In this document: positions 13,330 to 21,763 of the stretch, one piece after another | Position numbering within the stretch: the stretch's first letter is position 1 | Layout of the letters: every line of letters begins with the position of its first letter | Assembly: GCA_963823515.1 (NCBI GenBank) | Contig: CAWGMB010000019.1 | Coordinates: 372,001 to 436,000, forward strand | Source: Miltoncostaea sp963823515 | GTDB taxonomy: Bacteria > Actinomycetota > Thermoleophilia > Miltoncostaeales > Miltoncostaeaceae | DNA: 64,000 nt | Direction: 5' to 3' | Program-made: the position numbers and the translations under genes | Notes under the pieces: generated by a model | Databases searched by the model: none | What the model saw: only the letters and a program-made list of their open reading frames with translations | Told to the model about the DNA's origin: nothing

Positions 13330-14351
13330 ACCCGTTGGCCCTCCTCGAGGACCCGCTTCGCGGCCTCCTCGAGTTCCTGCACGACAACGTCCATCTCACC
13401 TACGGGTGGTCGATCGTCGTCCTGACTCTGATCGTCCGGTCGGCGCTGCTGCCGCTGGTGATCAAGCAGTACTCGTCGATGCGGTCGATGCAGATGGTCG
13501 CGCCGCAGCTCAAGGAGCTGCAGGCCAAGCACAAGGGGAACCGCCAGAAGCTCAACGAGGAGCTGATGGCGTTCTACAAGGAAAACCAGATCAACCCGTT
13601 CGCGTCGTGCCTGCCGCTCGTCGCGCAGCTGCCGATCTTCATCGCCCTCTACTACGTCCTCAAGAACTTCGCGAAGACGGCCACCGGCAGCGACCTCTCG
13701 TTCATGTGGCTCATCCCGAACGTGGCCGCCGACTTCAAGTTCAGCGCGGCGAGCCTTGTCCTGGTGACGATCTACGGCACCTCCCAGCTGCTCTCCACCG
13801 AGCTGTCGGCCACGCCGAACATGCCCGAGTCCCAGCGCAGGATCATGCGGATGATCCCCCTGATGGTCGTGATCTTCGTCTTCCAGTTCACGGTCCCCGC
13901 CGGCCTGGTCCTCTACTGGATGACCACCAACCTCTGGACCTGTGGGCAGCAGCTGGTCATGCGCCACCGGATCGGCCTGCACCTCGCCGACCCCGCCGAG
14001 GTCGAGAAGGTCGCCCAGCAGGTGGGCAAGAAGGGCTCGCGGACGCCGCCCAAGGGCGAGGCGGCCGTTGCCCTCGCCGCCGTCGAGGAGCCCGCCGCGT
14101 CGGGATCCCCGCGCCGGCGCTCCCGCAAGGCGAACGGCGCCCAGGCGGTCACGGAGGCGGTGGACGTCCCGGATGCCGTGAGCGCACCCGAACCCGAGAG
14201 CGCCCCGGAGCCCGAGGCGGTCGCCGAAGAGCGGCCCACCGCGAACGCGGCCAACCGTAAGAGCGCGCAGAACCGACGCCAGCCGCGCCCCAAGGGCGTC
14301 GCGAAGGGCTCGCGGCCCGCGAGCAGCTCCCGCGCCAAGAAGAAGCGCTGA
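13326..14351 (+). CDS. yidC: membrane protein insertase YidC
   Basis: A 341-residue Oxa1/YidC-family insertase. The frame is open further upstream, but GTG 13326 overlaps the yidD stop and gives the expected short N-terminus. The first membrane segment follows TYGWSIVVLTLIVRSALLPL; the hydrophilic loop has QLKELQAKHKGNRQKLNEEL and the conserved PFASCLPLVAQLPIFIALYY. Further membrane segments lie around residues 150-220. After about residue 225 comes a long basic/acidic low-complexity tail rich in Ala, Glu, Pro and Arg, ending SRAKKKR, as in several actinobacterial YidC proteins where it may contact ribosomes. Confidence 0.95.
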   Translation: MNPLALLEDPLRGLLEFLHDNVHLTYGWSIVVLTLIVRSALLPLVIKQYSSMRSMQMVAPQLKELQAKHKGNRQKLNEELMAFYKENQINPFASCLPLVAQLPIFIALYYVLKNFAKTATGSDLSFMWLIPNVAADFKFSAASLVLVTIYGTSQLLSTELSATPNMPESQRRIMRMIPLMVVIFVFQFTVPAGLVLYWMTTNLWTCGQQLVMRHRIGLHLADPAEVEKVAQQVGKKGSRTPPKGEAAVALAAVEEPAASGSPRRRSRKANGAQAVTEAVDVPDAVSAPEPESAPEPEAVAEERPTANAANRKSAQNRRQPRPKGVAKGSRPASSSRAKKKR

Positions 14352-14365
14352 CCCGGAGGTGAGTT

Positions 14366-14851
14366 GTGGGAGCGAGTGACGTGACCGCCGAGGGCCCCGG
14401 CGCCGCCGCGGTCGCCCGGACGCTCGAGGCGGTCGTCGAGGGGATGGGTCTGCAGGCCCGCGTGGTGGTGGCCCCCGGGCCCGACGAGAACGACATCGAG
14501 GCCAACGTTGACGGTGAGGGCCTGTCGGCCCTGATCGGCCGGGGCGGGGAGACGATCGACGCGCTCCAGTATCTCCTGGGCCAGATCGCGACCCGGGCCG
14601 AGGGCGGCTCCCGCCGCCGCGTCAGCCTCGACGCGGAGGGCTACCGCGCCCGCCGGTCCGCGGCGCTCGAGGACCTCGCCGACCAGGCCGCGCGCGAGGC
14701 GGTCGAGCACGGCGAGGAGATCGAGCTCGACGCGATGACCCCGCACGACCGCCGTATCGTCCACATGGTGCTGAAGGACCGTCCCGAGGTGGTGACCAGG
14801 AGCGAGGGCGAGGAGCCCCGGCGCCGGATCATCGTCGAGCCTGCCGAGTGA
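14366..14851 (+). CDS. jag: Jag/KhpB RNA-binding protein (KH and R3H domains)
   Basis: A 161-residue Jag/KhpB-type RNA-binding protein. The KH domain has the GRGGE loop (LIGRGGETIDALQYLLGQI) and the R3H domain is MTPHDRRIVHMVLKDRPEV. The N-terminal Jag_N domain of Firmicutes proteins is absent, which is common in actinobacteria. GTG start with an excellent GGAGGTGA ribosome site six bases ahead; it follows yidC by 14 bases, the usual arrangement. In other bacteria KhpB with KhpA influences cell length and division through RNA binding. Confidence 0.93.
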   Translation: MGASDVTAEGPGAAAVARTLEAVVEGMGLQARVVVAPGPDENDIEANVDGEGLSALIGRGGETIDALQYLLGQIATRAEGGSRRRVSLDAEGYRARRSAALEDLADQAAREAVEHGEEIELDAMTPHDRRIVHMVLKDRPEVVTRSEGEEPRRRIIVEPAE

Positions 14852-14857
14852 GCCACT

Positions 14858-14885
14858 GCCTCCGGTTTCACGTGAAACCGGAGGC
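14858..14885. promoter_or_regulatory. parS: parS centromere site within a 28-bp perfect palindrome
   Basis: The 14-base core GTTTCACGTGAAAC at 14865-14878 is identical to the core of the bacterial parS consensus; only the two outermost bases of the 16-mer differ (G and C instead of T and A). The palindrome is perfect from 14858 to 14885, extending well beyond the ParB footprint. It lies just upstream of rsmG and close to parA-parB, where origin-proximal parS sites are typically found. The long stem could also form an RNA hairpin in the jag-rsmG transcript. Confidence 0.92.
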
Positions 14886-14918
14886 CCGGCAGAGCGGCTC
14901 GTCGCGCGCGCCGGCGCA

Positions 14919-15590
14919 ATGGGGGTCCATCTCGCCCCGCAGGCGGCGGCGGCGCTCGTAGCGCTCCTCGACCGGATCGGGCTCGAGCCCCAGAACCTGA
15001 CCACGATCGAGGGTCTGGACGAGGGGATCGACCGCCACCTGGCCGACAGCCTCGCCGGGTTGATCCTCCCAGAGGTGTCGTCCGCCTCGGCTCTGGTCAA
15101 CATCGGCAGTGGCGCGGGCTTCCCGGGTCTGGCCCTGGCGATCGCACGCCCGGACATCGCTGTCACACTCGTCGAGAGCGAGCGCCGCAAGGCCGATTGG
15201 CTGCGCAGAGCGTCCGCCGACATCCCTAATGTGAGGGTCGTGCACGAACGCTCCGAACACCTCGCGTCGGGCGAGCGGGAGACCTACCCCCTGGCCACGA
15301 TGCGGGCCCTCGGACCGCTTCCCGTCGCCCTCGAGTTGACCGCCCCGTTCGTGCGCGTCGGCGGCGCCGTGGTGGCGTGGCGCGGAGACGACGCCGACCC
15401 CGCGGCCGAGGCAGCCGGCGTGCGGGCCGCGCGCGAGTTGGGGTTGGAGCCCGGCGAGCCGCTCCCCTCACCGGCGTTCCCGGGCGCCCGCCGCCGCCTT
15501 CACGCCTTCACCAAGGTCGGGCCGACGCCCGCCCGATATCCCCGCCGCGCGGGCCGCGCGGCCAAGCGCCCCATCGGAGGCGAGCGCTGA
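14919..15590 (+). CDS. rsmG: 16S rRNA (guanine527-N7) methyltransferase RsmG
   Basis: A 223-residue SAM-dependent methyltransferase acting on the 16S rRNA 530 loop. Motif I is LVNIGSGAGFPGLALAIA, and the family N-terminal pattern NLTTI...RHLADSL is present. The protein is short at the N-terminus. The frame is open back through the parS site, where it would read VSRETGG, as in many rsmG genes whose first codons contain parS. However, no ATG, GTG or TTG exists there, so ATG 14919 is used; CTG 14856 is an alternative start. Its TGA overlaps the parA ATG by one base. Confidence 0.92.
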   Translation: MGVHLAPQAAAALVALLDRIGLEPQNLTTIEGLDEGIDRHLADSLAGLILPEVSSASALVNIGSGAGFPGLALAIARPDIAVTLVESERRKADWLRRASADIPNVRVVHERSEHLASGERETYPLATMRALGPLPVALELTAPFVRVGGAVVAWRGDDADPAAEAAGVRAARELGLEPGEPLPSPAFPGARRRLHAFTKVGPTPARYPRRAGRAAKRPIGGER

Positions 15591-16342
15591 TGATCTATGC
15601 CGTGGCCAATCAGAAGGGCGGCGTCGGCAAGACCACCACCGCCGTGAACCTGGCGGCGTGCCTCGCCGAGGCGGGATCACGGGTGCTCCTGGTGGATGTG
15701 GACCCCCAGGCCAACGCCTCCGGCGGCCTGGGCATCTCGGGCCGCGACCGCCTCACGATCGCCGACGTGCTGTTGGATGGCGTGCCCCTGCGGGACGCGG
15801 TTGTGCCGACCAGCGTCCCCAACCTCGACCTTCTCCCCTCGTCGCCGGACCTGGCGGGCGCCGCCGTGGAGCTCCCGGGCCGCGAAGGACGCGAGCGGAT
15901 CCTGGCCCGGGCGCTCGAGCACGCGCGCGCCGAGTACCCCTACATCTTCATGGACTGCCCGCCCTCGCTCGACCTGCTCACGGTGAACGCCCTCGCGGCC
16001 GCCGACCGCCTGATCGTGCCGGTGCAGTGCGAGTACTACGCGCTGGAGGGCCTCTCGCGGCTGATGGAGACCGTCGCCGCGGTCCAGGCGGGCCTCAACC
16101 CGGGCCTGCGCGTCACCGGGATGCTGATGACGATGCACGACGCGCGCACCCGCGTGAGCGGCGACGTCATCACCGAGGTGCGCCGCCACTTCCCGCAGCT
16201 CGCGTTCCGCACCATCGTCCCGCGCAACGTGCGCCTCGCCGAGGCGCCGTCGTACGGGGAGCCGGTGATCCGTTACGACCCGCACTGCGCGGGGGCGGAC
16301 GCCTACTTCGAGGCCGCCAAGGAGGTCGCCGCCCGTGGCTGA
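15590..16342 (+). CDS. parA: chromosome-partitioning ATPase ParA (Soj)
   Basis: A 250-residue ParA/MinD-type ATPase that drives segregation of ParB-parS complexes. Deviant Walker A KGGVGKTT at residues 9-16, A' motif VLLVDVDPQANAS, Walker B YIFMDCPPS, and PSYGEPVIRYDP near the C-terminus. ATG 15590 overlaps the rsmG stop; the open frame further upstream is not similar to ParA. It overlaps parB by eight bases. Confidence 0.96.
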   Translation: MIYAVANQKGGVGKTTTAVNLAACLAEAGSRVLLVDVDPQANASGGLGISGRDRLTIADVLLDGVPLRDAVVPTSVPNLDLLPSSPDLAGAAVELPGREGRERILARALEHARAEYPYIFMDCPPSLDLLTVNALAAADRLIVPVQCEYYALEGLSRLMETVAAVQAGLNPGLRVTGMLMTMHDARTRVSGDVITEVRRHFPQLAFRTIVPRNVRLAEAPSYGEPVIRYDPHCAGADAYFEAAKEVAARG

Positions 16343-17222
16343 CGCATCCACCCGCGACCGCCGCGGCCTGGGCCGCGGCCTGTCCGCCCTCCTGGGCGAC
16401 GCGGAGCCGCTCGGACCCGGCGCCGCGCCCGTCGGCGCGCTGGTCGAGATCCCCCTCGATTCGATCGTCCCGAACCCGGACCAGCCGCGCGCGGCAATCG
16501 AGCCCGAGGCCCTGGAGGCCCTGGCGGCCTCGATCCGGGCCAGCGGCGTCCTCCAGCCGGTCGTCGTCGCACCCTCCGACCCGGCCGGGCGCCACGAGTT
16601 GATCGCCGGCGAGCGCCGCTGGCGCGCGGCGAGGATCGCAGGGCTGGAGCGCGTCCCCGCGATCGTGCGGGCCGTGGATGCGCGCGAGCGGCTCGAGCTC
16701 GCCCTGGTGGAGAACATCGTCCGCGAGGACCTCAGCCCGATCGACGTCGCGCAGGCGTGCGCCTGCCTGATCGAGGACTTCGGTCAGAGCCACGGCGACC
16801 TCGCGGGCCGCCTCGGCCGCAGCCGCCCGGCGATCTCCAACCTGGTCCGGCTGCTGGAGCTCCCAGAGGGTGTTCAGGAGATGATCTCGGCGGGCGATCT
16901 GAGCGAGGGGCACGGGCGCGCGATCCTCATGGCCGACGGCCCAGCCCGGCGTACCCGGGTTGCGGAAACTGTTGTTATGCAGGGGCTTTCTGTCCGCGCA
17001 ACCGAGGAGCTGGCCCGCAAGGAGGCCGGCACGCCCCGCAGCGCGCCGCGCCGCGGGGTAGAGCCCACGCCGCTCGGCGACGCCGCGCTGGAGGCCTTCG
17101 GGTCGGCCTTCGACGCTCCGGTGCGCGTTCGCACCGACACCCGCGGTCAGGTGGTGGTCGAGCTCCGCTTCGCCGACTCGGCCGCGCTCTCGGCCGCGCT
17201 CGAGAGGCTCTCGGCCGGCTGA
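16335..17222 (+). CDS. parB: chromosome-partitioning protein ParB (Spo0J)
   Basis: A 295-residue CTP-dependent DNA clamp that loads at parS. The N-terminal CTPase region has NPDQPR, LQPVVV, GERRWRAARIAGL and ENIVREDLSPID. The central helix-turn-helix includes GDLAGRLGRSRPAISNLVRLL. The C-terminal dimerisation region follows after a Pro/Arg linker. GTG start overlaps the parA stop by eight bases. The last 76 bases overlap, on the opposite strand, the 3' end of the histidine-kinase gene. Confidence 0.96.
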   Translation: MADASTRDRRGLGRGLSALLGDAEPLGPGAAPVGALVEIPLDSIVPNPDQPRAAIEPEALEALAASIRASGVLQPVVVAPSDPAGRHELIAGERRWRAARIAGLERVPAIVRAVDARERLELALVENIVREDLSPIDVAQACACLIEDFGQSHGDLAGRLGRSRPAISNLVRLLELPEGVQEMISAGDLSEGHGRAILMADGPARRTRVAETVVMQGLSVRATEELARKEAGTPRSAPRRGVEPTPLGDAALEAFGSAFDAPVRVRTDTRGQVVVELRFADSAALSAALERLSAG

Positions 17223-18718
17223 GCCGGACCCTCTCCCGCCGCGGGGAGGGTGAGGCGCAGCGTCGTCCCGGCCCCCGGGGCCGACGCGATGGTGAGGCGG
17301 CCCCCCGCGAGGGCGGCCCTCTCCTGGGCGGCATCGAGCCCGAGGTGACCCTCCGCCGCCCCGGGGCGGGCCTCGCCCGGCTCGAAGCCCCGCCCGTCAT
17401 CGTGGACCTCGACGATCACGGTGTCGTCCTCCCGCCGGGCGGCGATCGTGACCACGCGCGGCTCGGCGTGCCGGACGATGTTCGCGACGGCTTCCTGGAC
17501 GATGCGAAATGCCAGCGTACGGTGTGTTTCTGACAGAGCGTCGGCGACGCCGAGATCCAGGTCGACCCGCGCCCCCCGCCACTCGACGCGCTCGACGAGC
17601 GAACGGACCGCCGCCGAGAAGCCCAGCTCCTCGAGCGACATCGGGTGCAGGTCGGCGATCGCCCGCCGGAGCGCCCGCACGGCCTCACGCGCGGCGGCAG
17701 CGGCGCGGTTGACGTCGGCGACGGTCTCGGGCGAGCCGCCCTGCAGCTCGACCGAGAGGGCGTCGAGCATCAGCCCGACGCCGACGAGCTCCTGCACCGG
17801 TCCGTCGTGGATGTCCTCGGCGACGCGGCGGCGCTCGCTCTCCTGCGCGAGGACGATCGAGGCCGCCAGGGAGCGACGCTCGGCCTGCTCGCGTCGCAGC
17901 CCGGACAGCAGGCGCCCGTTGGCGAGGGCGACCGAGGTCTGGTCGGCCAGGCTCCCCAGTCGCCCGAGGTCGGCGTCGGTGAAGGGCGCACCGCGGGCCC
18001 GGCGGACCGCGATGAAGGCCGCGGCGTCGTCCACGCCTCCGCTCGGGATCGGCACGACCGCCTCGCGCCCCTGCCGACGGGGGCGGCCGTCCTCGAGCAG
18101 AGTGAGCAGATCCGCATGGTCGAGCCACTCCGAGTCACCCTCGGCCGCCCCCGTGCGCACGTCGCCCGAGGCCTCGCGCACGAGCAGCGCGGCGGCGTCG
18201 GCGTGAAGGAGCGTCCGCGCCTCCGAGACGATCACGCGCTGCGCATCCCCCTCGTCGACCGTCCCCGCCATGCGCCGTACGACGCGGGTCAGCGCGCTCA
18301 GATGGAGGGCCTGGCGATCGAGCTCGCGCACCCGGTCGCCGAGCCCGCGCACGAGGTCGTCGTTGCGCACCGCCAGCGCCAGCGCCAGCGCGACGGCCCC
18401 CACGACCCCGCGGTCGTCGTCGGCCAGGCGGGTCCCCTCCGGGAGCGTGACGCCGATCGCGGCCACCGCCTGGCCGCCGATGCGCGCCGGAACGAGGACG
18501 TCGCCCGGATCCGGTCCGTCGCCCGGGGGGCGCCGGCAGCGGATCATCAGCCCTCCCGCGGCGGGATCCTCGACGTAGAAGGCGGCCGCCGTCGCCCCCA
18601 GGGCGACGACCAGCTCGTCGAGCACGGCCTCCAGGACCGCCGCGCCGCCCGATCCGTCGGCGACCAGCGCCAGCGCCCTCAGGACGATCGCGGGCCCCTC
18701 CAGCGCCCGTCCCGCCAT
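17147..18718 (-). CDS. soluble NarL-type histidine kinase with GAF domains
   Basis: A 523-residue sensor kinase. No membrane segments are visible; residues about 20-120 and 140-270 look like two GAF-type sensory domains. The dimerisation/phosphoacceptor region is ESERRRVAEDIHDGPVQE with H304, the HisKA_3 type. The ATPase domain has QEAVANIVRHA, VHDDGRGF and LGLDAAQERA. It starts four bases after the stop of the response-regulator gene, so the pair is an operon. The Ser/Ala-rich C-terminal tail is encoded opposite the end of parB. A cytoplasmic signal such as a small molecule or redox state is plausible but not shown. Confidence 0.88.
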   Translation of the reverse strand: MAGRALEGPAIVLRALALVADGSGGAAVLEAVLDELVVALGATAAAFYVEDPAAGGLMIRCRRPPGDGPDPGDVLVPARIGGQAVAAIGVTLPEGTRLADDDRGVVGAVALALALAVRNDDLVRGLGDRVRELDRQALHLSALTRVVRRMAGTVDEGDAQRVIVSEARTLLHADAAALLVREASGDVRTGAAEGDSEWLDHADLLTLLEDGRPRRQGREAVVPIPSGGVDDAAAFIAVRRARGAPFTDADLGRLGSLADQTSVALANGRLLSGLRREQAERRSLAASIVLAQESERRRVAEDIHDGPVQELVGVGLMLDALSVELQGGSPETVADVNRAAAAAREAVRALRRAIADLHPMSLEELGFSAAVRSLVERVEWRGARVDLDLGVADALSETHRTLAFRIVQEAVANIVRHAEPRVVTIAARREDDTVIVEVHDDGRGFEPGEARPGAAEGHLGLDAAQERAALAGGRLTIASAPGAGTTLRLTLPAAGEGPAQPAESLSSAAESAAESAKRSSTTT

Positions 18719-18722
18719 CCCG

Positions 18723-19388
18723 CTAGCGGATCAGCGCCTGCCGGATGCCGATCGCGACCGCCTGCGTGCGGTGCTCCGCCTCCAGCTTGGCCAGGATGTG
18801 CTTCACGTGGGTCTTGACGGTCTCGACGCTCACCACGAGCCGCTCCGAGACCTCGCGGTTGGAGTGGCCGTCGGCCAGCATCTGCAGGATCTCGCGCTCG
18901 CGCGCGCTGAGGATGCCGCCGGGGCGCGGCTTGGCGAGCTGACGCAGGAAGTCCGGGGCCAGCCGGGGATCGACGTAGGGGTCGCCGGTGACGACCTGAC
19001 GGATCGCCCCGACCAGCGCGGCGCTCTCGGAGTCCTTGAGGACGAAGCCCTGCGCGCCGGCGTTCAGGGCTTCCCAGAGTAGGTCCTGCTCGGCGTGGGC
19101 GGTGAACATGACCACGCGCACCTCCGGGTGCTCGGAGGCGATCCGCTGGGCGGCGGCCACCCCGCCGATGCCCGGCATCCGCGCATCCATCAGGACCACC
19201 TCGGGCCGACGCCGCGCGACGAGCTCGAGCGCCGCCTCGCCGGACGATGCCTCGCCGACGACCACCATGTCCTCGAGGGGGGAGAGGACCCGGCGCAGTC
19301 CCTCACGGACGATCGCGTGGTCGTCGGCCAGAAGGCAGCTGATCCTTCTGGTCTCCTCCGTCGGGCGCGTGGAGAGCCCTGTGCTCAC
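18723..19388 (-). CDS. NarL/FixJ-family response regulator
   Basis: A 221-residue regulator. The receiver domain has acidic residues LADDHAIVREGL, phosphoacceptor D68 in VVLMDARMPG, and the conserved T and K (VVMFTAHAEQ, GFVLKDS). The LuxR-type DNA-binding domain is LSAREREILQMLADGHSNRE followed by VETVKTHVKHILAKL. GTG start at 19388 with GGGAG just upstream. It is the first gene of a two-gene operon with the kinase at 17147-18718. Target genes are not indicated by the sequence. Confidence 0.92.
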   Translation of the reverse strand: MSTGLSTRPTEETRRISCLLADDHAIVREGLRRVLSPLEDMVVVGEASSGEAALELVARRRPEVVLMDARMPGIGGVAAAQRIASEHPEVRVVMFTAHAEQDLLWEALNAGAQGFVLKDSESAALVGAIRQVVTGDPYVDPRLAPDFLRQLAKPRPGGILSAREREILQMLADGHSNREVSERLVVSVETVKTHVKHILAKLEAEHRTQAVAIGIRQALIR

Positions 19389-19438
19389 GAGACTCCCGGT
19401 GATCTCACGCCGCTCGGCCCGGGTGGCTCACGGCGTAG

Positions 19439-19512
19439 TGGGCGATCCTGGACTCGAACCAGGGACCTCATCCTTATCAGAGATGCGCTCTAACCACCTG
19501 AGCTAATCGCCC
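19439..19512 (-). tRNA. tRNA-Ile(GAU)
   Basis: A complete 74-base cloverleaf on the minus strand. The acceptor stem GGGCGAT pairs with ATCGCCC, with discriminator A at 19439; CCA is not encoded. The D-arm contains TAGCTCAGGTGGTTAGAGC, the anticodon loop CTGATAA has GAT at 19478-19476, and the T-arm is CCTGGTTCGAGTCCAGG. No tRNA-Ala or rRNA gene is adjacent. Confidence 0.97.
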
Positions 19513-19666
19513 CGGTCCGTACGGGTCGCGGCAGGGTATCAACCCCGCCGGGCGATGGCCACGGAGGCGCGCGACGGCTGCCCGGCCCGCTGCGGGCGGC
19601 GGCTCGTGCCGGGCCGCTTATACTCGGTGGGCGTTGCCGGCCCGCGGGCCCGACGGAGGAGGGAAC

Positions 19667-20155
19667 GTGCAGGAGATGGTCATCTACGGCGTCAGCTTCG
19701 ACATGGTCGGCAAGCAGCCGATCGTGCTCCTGAAGACGATCTCGGGCAACAAGTTCCTCCCGATCTGGATCGGCCACGCCGAGGCGGCGGCGATCCTGAT
19801 GAAGCTCCAGGGCGCGGAGGCCCCGCGCCCGATGACGCACGACCTGATCACCGACGTCGTCGCCGAGCTGAGCGCCGAGATCGCGAAGATCACGGTCACC
19901 GAGTTGCGCGAGAACACCTTCTACGCGCTGATCACCCTGCGGGCGGCGGCGTCGGAGATCGAGATCGACTCGCGCCCCAGCGACGCGCTGGCCCTCGCGG
20001 TGCGCAGCAACGCCCCGATCTTCGCCGCCGACAAGGTGATCGAGGAGAGCGGCATCGAGTTCGAGCACGAGGTCGAAGACACCGACGAGGTCGTCGAGAA
20101 GTTCAAGGAGTTCCTCGACCAGGTGAGCCCGGAGGACTTCCTCTCCGACGAGTGA
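19667..20155 (+). CDS. DUF151 (bifunctional nuclease domain) protein
   Basis: A 162-residue DUF151 protein. Family landmarks are MVIYGVSFDMVGKQPIVLLK, FLPIWIGHAEAAAI, RPMTHDL and IDSRPSDALALAVR. Members have been described with nuclease activity, and related plant proteins act in stress responses. GTG 19667 follows GGAGGAGGG at 19655-19663; ATG 19676 is an alternative three codons later. TATACT at 19619-19624 is a good -10 candidate about 40 bases upstream. The C-terminus is acidic. It is divergent from the tRNA-Ile gene. Confidence 0.88.
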   Translation: MQEMVIYGVSFDMVGKQPIVLLKTISGNKFLPIWIGHAEAAAILMKLQGAEAPRPMTHDLITDVVAELSAEIAKITVTELRENTFYALITLRAAASEIEIDSRPSDALALAVRSNAPIFAADKVIEESGIEFEHEVEDTDEVVEKFKEFLDQVSPEDFLSDE

Positions 20156-20181
20156 CCGCCGGGGCCGACCGGCCCAGGACG

Positions 20182-20472
20182 CTAGGCCGACGGGTCCTCG
20201 GCCGTCTCGCGCTTGGTGAGGTCGAGCAGGTGCCCGTAGATCTCCCGCAACCCGTCGGCGCTGAGGGGGCCGTGGTTGGCGGCCTGCAGGTAGGAGTGCA
20301 TCCAGTCCTCGCGGGCCTGGTCCACGAACTCCATCCCCTGCGCCCGCTTGTAGGCGCGCAGCCGGGCCACCATCACCAGCCTGCTGTTGACCGCCTGCAT
20401 CAGCTTGAGGTCGGTGTCGATGATCGCGTCGCGCATCTGGCGCACCACGGCATCGGCGTTCGGGTCGGCCAT
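20182..20472 (-). CDS. chorismate mutase type II (AroQ-like)
   Basis: A 96-residue all-helical protein with the AroQ pattern: RDAIIDTDLKLMQAVNSRL, VARLRAYKRAQGMEF, then DQAREDWMHSYL and GLREIYGHLLDLT. AroQ enzymes convert chorismate to prephenate for Phe/Tyr synthesis. ATG 20472 is preferred over an earlier in-frame start because it gives the usual N-terminus. TAGCCT lies eight bases upstream (20481-20486) and no ribosome site is visible, which could suggest a leaderless message. Convergent with the DUF151 gene and divergent from tatA. Confidence 0.8.
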   Translation of the reverse strand: MADPNADAVVRQMRDAIIDTDLKLMQAVNSRLVMVARLRAYKRAQGMEFVDQAREDWMHSYLQAANHGPLSADGLREIYGHLLDLTKRETAEDPSA

Positions 20473-20579
20473 CGCCCGCCAGGCTAGCAAGCCCCGGCCC
20501 CGCGGACGCCCGTGCCTCCTGGCCGCACCGGCGATCCCGGGCTAGTCTGTCCACGGCAGCAAACGACGGCAGGGGCCCC

Positions 20580-20891
20580 ATGCTCGACTTCTCCCCCGTG
20601 CAGATCCTGATCGTCCTGGTCATCGCCCTTCTCGTGTTCGGGCCGAAGCGTCTCCCCGAGATGGGCAAGTCGATCGGACGCGGCATCCGCGAGTTCAAGG
20701 GCGCGATCCTCGACGACGAGCCGAGCCGCCCCGCCCCGCCGCCGCCCTCGCCCACCGCCACGGCGACTCCCGTCGCGGCGCCGGGGCCCGTCGCCCCCGC
20801 CTCCGTGCCGGCCGATGCGGACGCGGATGACGACATCCTCGAAGGCGTCGTCGTATCGGGCGACACGCCTCCCCGGAACCCCGGCGCCTAA
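20580..20891 (+). CDS. tatA: twin-arginine translocase subunit TatA
   Basis: A 103-residue TatA/E-family protein. The N-terminal membrane helix is SPVQILIVLVIALLVFGPKR, followed by LPEMGKSIGRGIREFKGAI, the diagnostic amphipathic helix. The remainder is a Pro/Ala-rich acidic tail. ATG 20580. tatC begins 27 bases downstream, so the two form a minimal Tat translocase. Confidence 0.95.
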   Translation: MLDFSPVQILIVLVIALLVFGPKRLPEMGKSIGRGIREFKGAILDDEPSRPAPPPPSPTATATPVAAPGPVAPASVPADADADDDILEGVVVSGDTPPRNPGA

Positions 20892-20918
20892 CCTCCTCGG
20901 GTACCGGGGCCCGCGGTA

Positions 20919-21746
20919 GTGGCCGTCCTCGGCGTGCGACGCCTGAGCCGGGTCGGGCGGGATGAGCACCTCAGCGTCGTCGATCACCTCGACGAGCTCC
21001 GCAACCGCCTGATCGTCTCGGTCCTCGCGCTCGCGCTCGCCTTCGGCGTCGCCTACGGATTCCACGAGCAGCTGATCACGTTCCTCGAGCAGCCCCTGCC
21101 GCAGCGCTACAAGGACAGCGGGCTGATCACCCTCTCGCCGACCGAGCCCTTCTTCACGGTCCTGAAGGTCTGCTTCTGGACCGCGATCCTGGCCGCTCTT
21201 CCGGTCTGGCTCTACCAGGTCTACGCCTTCGTGATCCCCGCCGTGCAGGACCAGTCGCGGCGGCGGATGCTGGCCGTGGTCGCGGGGGCGTCCGCCCTGT
21301 TCGTGGCCGGCGTGGCCTTCGCCTTCTACGTCGTCCTGCCGGTCGCGCTCCAGTTCCTGCTGGATTTCGGCGGCGACACCTTCCAGAGCGAGGTCCGGGC
21401 CGGGGAGTACTTCTCCTTCGTGACCAGCCTGATGCTCGGGGGCGGGCTCATGTTCGAGGTACCGGTGGCGATGGTCGCGCTCGCGCGCATCGGCGTGACG
21501 AGCGCGGAGTTCTACATGCGCCAGTGGCGCGTCGCGATCGTGGTGATCGCCCTGCTCGCCGCGATCCTCCCCGGTGGGGATCCCTTCTCGATGCTGCTCC
21601 TGATGATCCCCCAGGTCTTCCTCTACGGACTCGGGATCGTCCTCGCCAGGCGCTTCGGCGGGCCGCCGCTCTGGGCGCGCGAGGCATGGGCCGACGGGGG
21701 CGGGGAGACCGGTGAGGGCGAGGACGGGGCGACCCCCCCGGCATAG
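20919..21746 (+). CDS. tatC: twin-arginine translocase subunit TatC
   Basis: A 275-residue polytopic TatC, the receptor for twin-arginine signal peptides. The conserved N-terminal VVDHLDELRNRLIVSVLALA and the first periplasmic motif LSPTEPFFTVLK are present, with six expected membrane segments through IPQVFLYGLGIVLARR. The tail is Gly/Glu-rich. GTG start at 20919; a start nearer HLSVVDHLDEL is possible. It is convergent with the ABC ATPase gene, the stops lying 17 bases apart. Confidence 0.94.
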   Translation: MAVLGVRRLSRVGRDEHLSVVDHLDELRNRLIVSVLALALAFGVAYGFHEQLITFLEQPLPQRYKDSGLITLSPTEPFFTVLKVCFWTAILAALPVWLYQVYAFVIPAVQDQSRRRMLAVVAGASALFVAGVAFAFYVVLPVALQFLLDFGGDTFQSEVRAGEYFSFVTSLMLGGGLMFEVPVAMVALARIGVTSAEFYMRQWRVAIVVIALLAAILPGGDPFSMLLLMIPQVFLYGLGIVLARRFGGPPLWAREAWADGGGETGEGEDGATPPA

Positions 21747-21763
21747 CGTCCCGGCGGCGTCGC

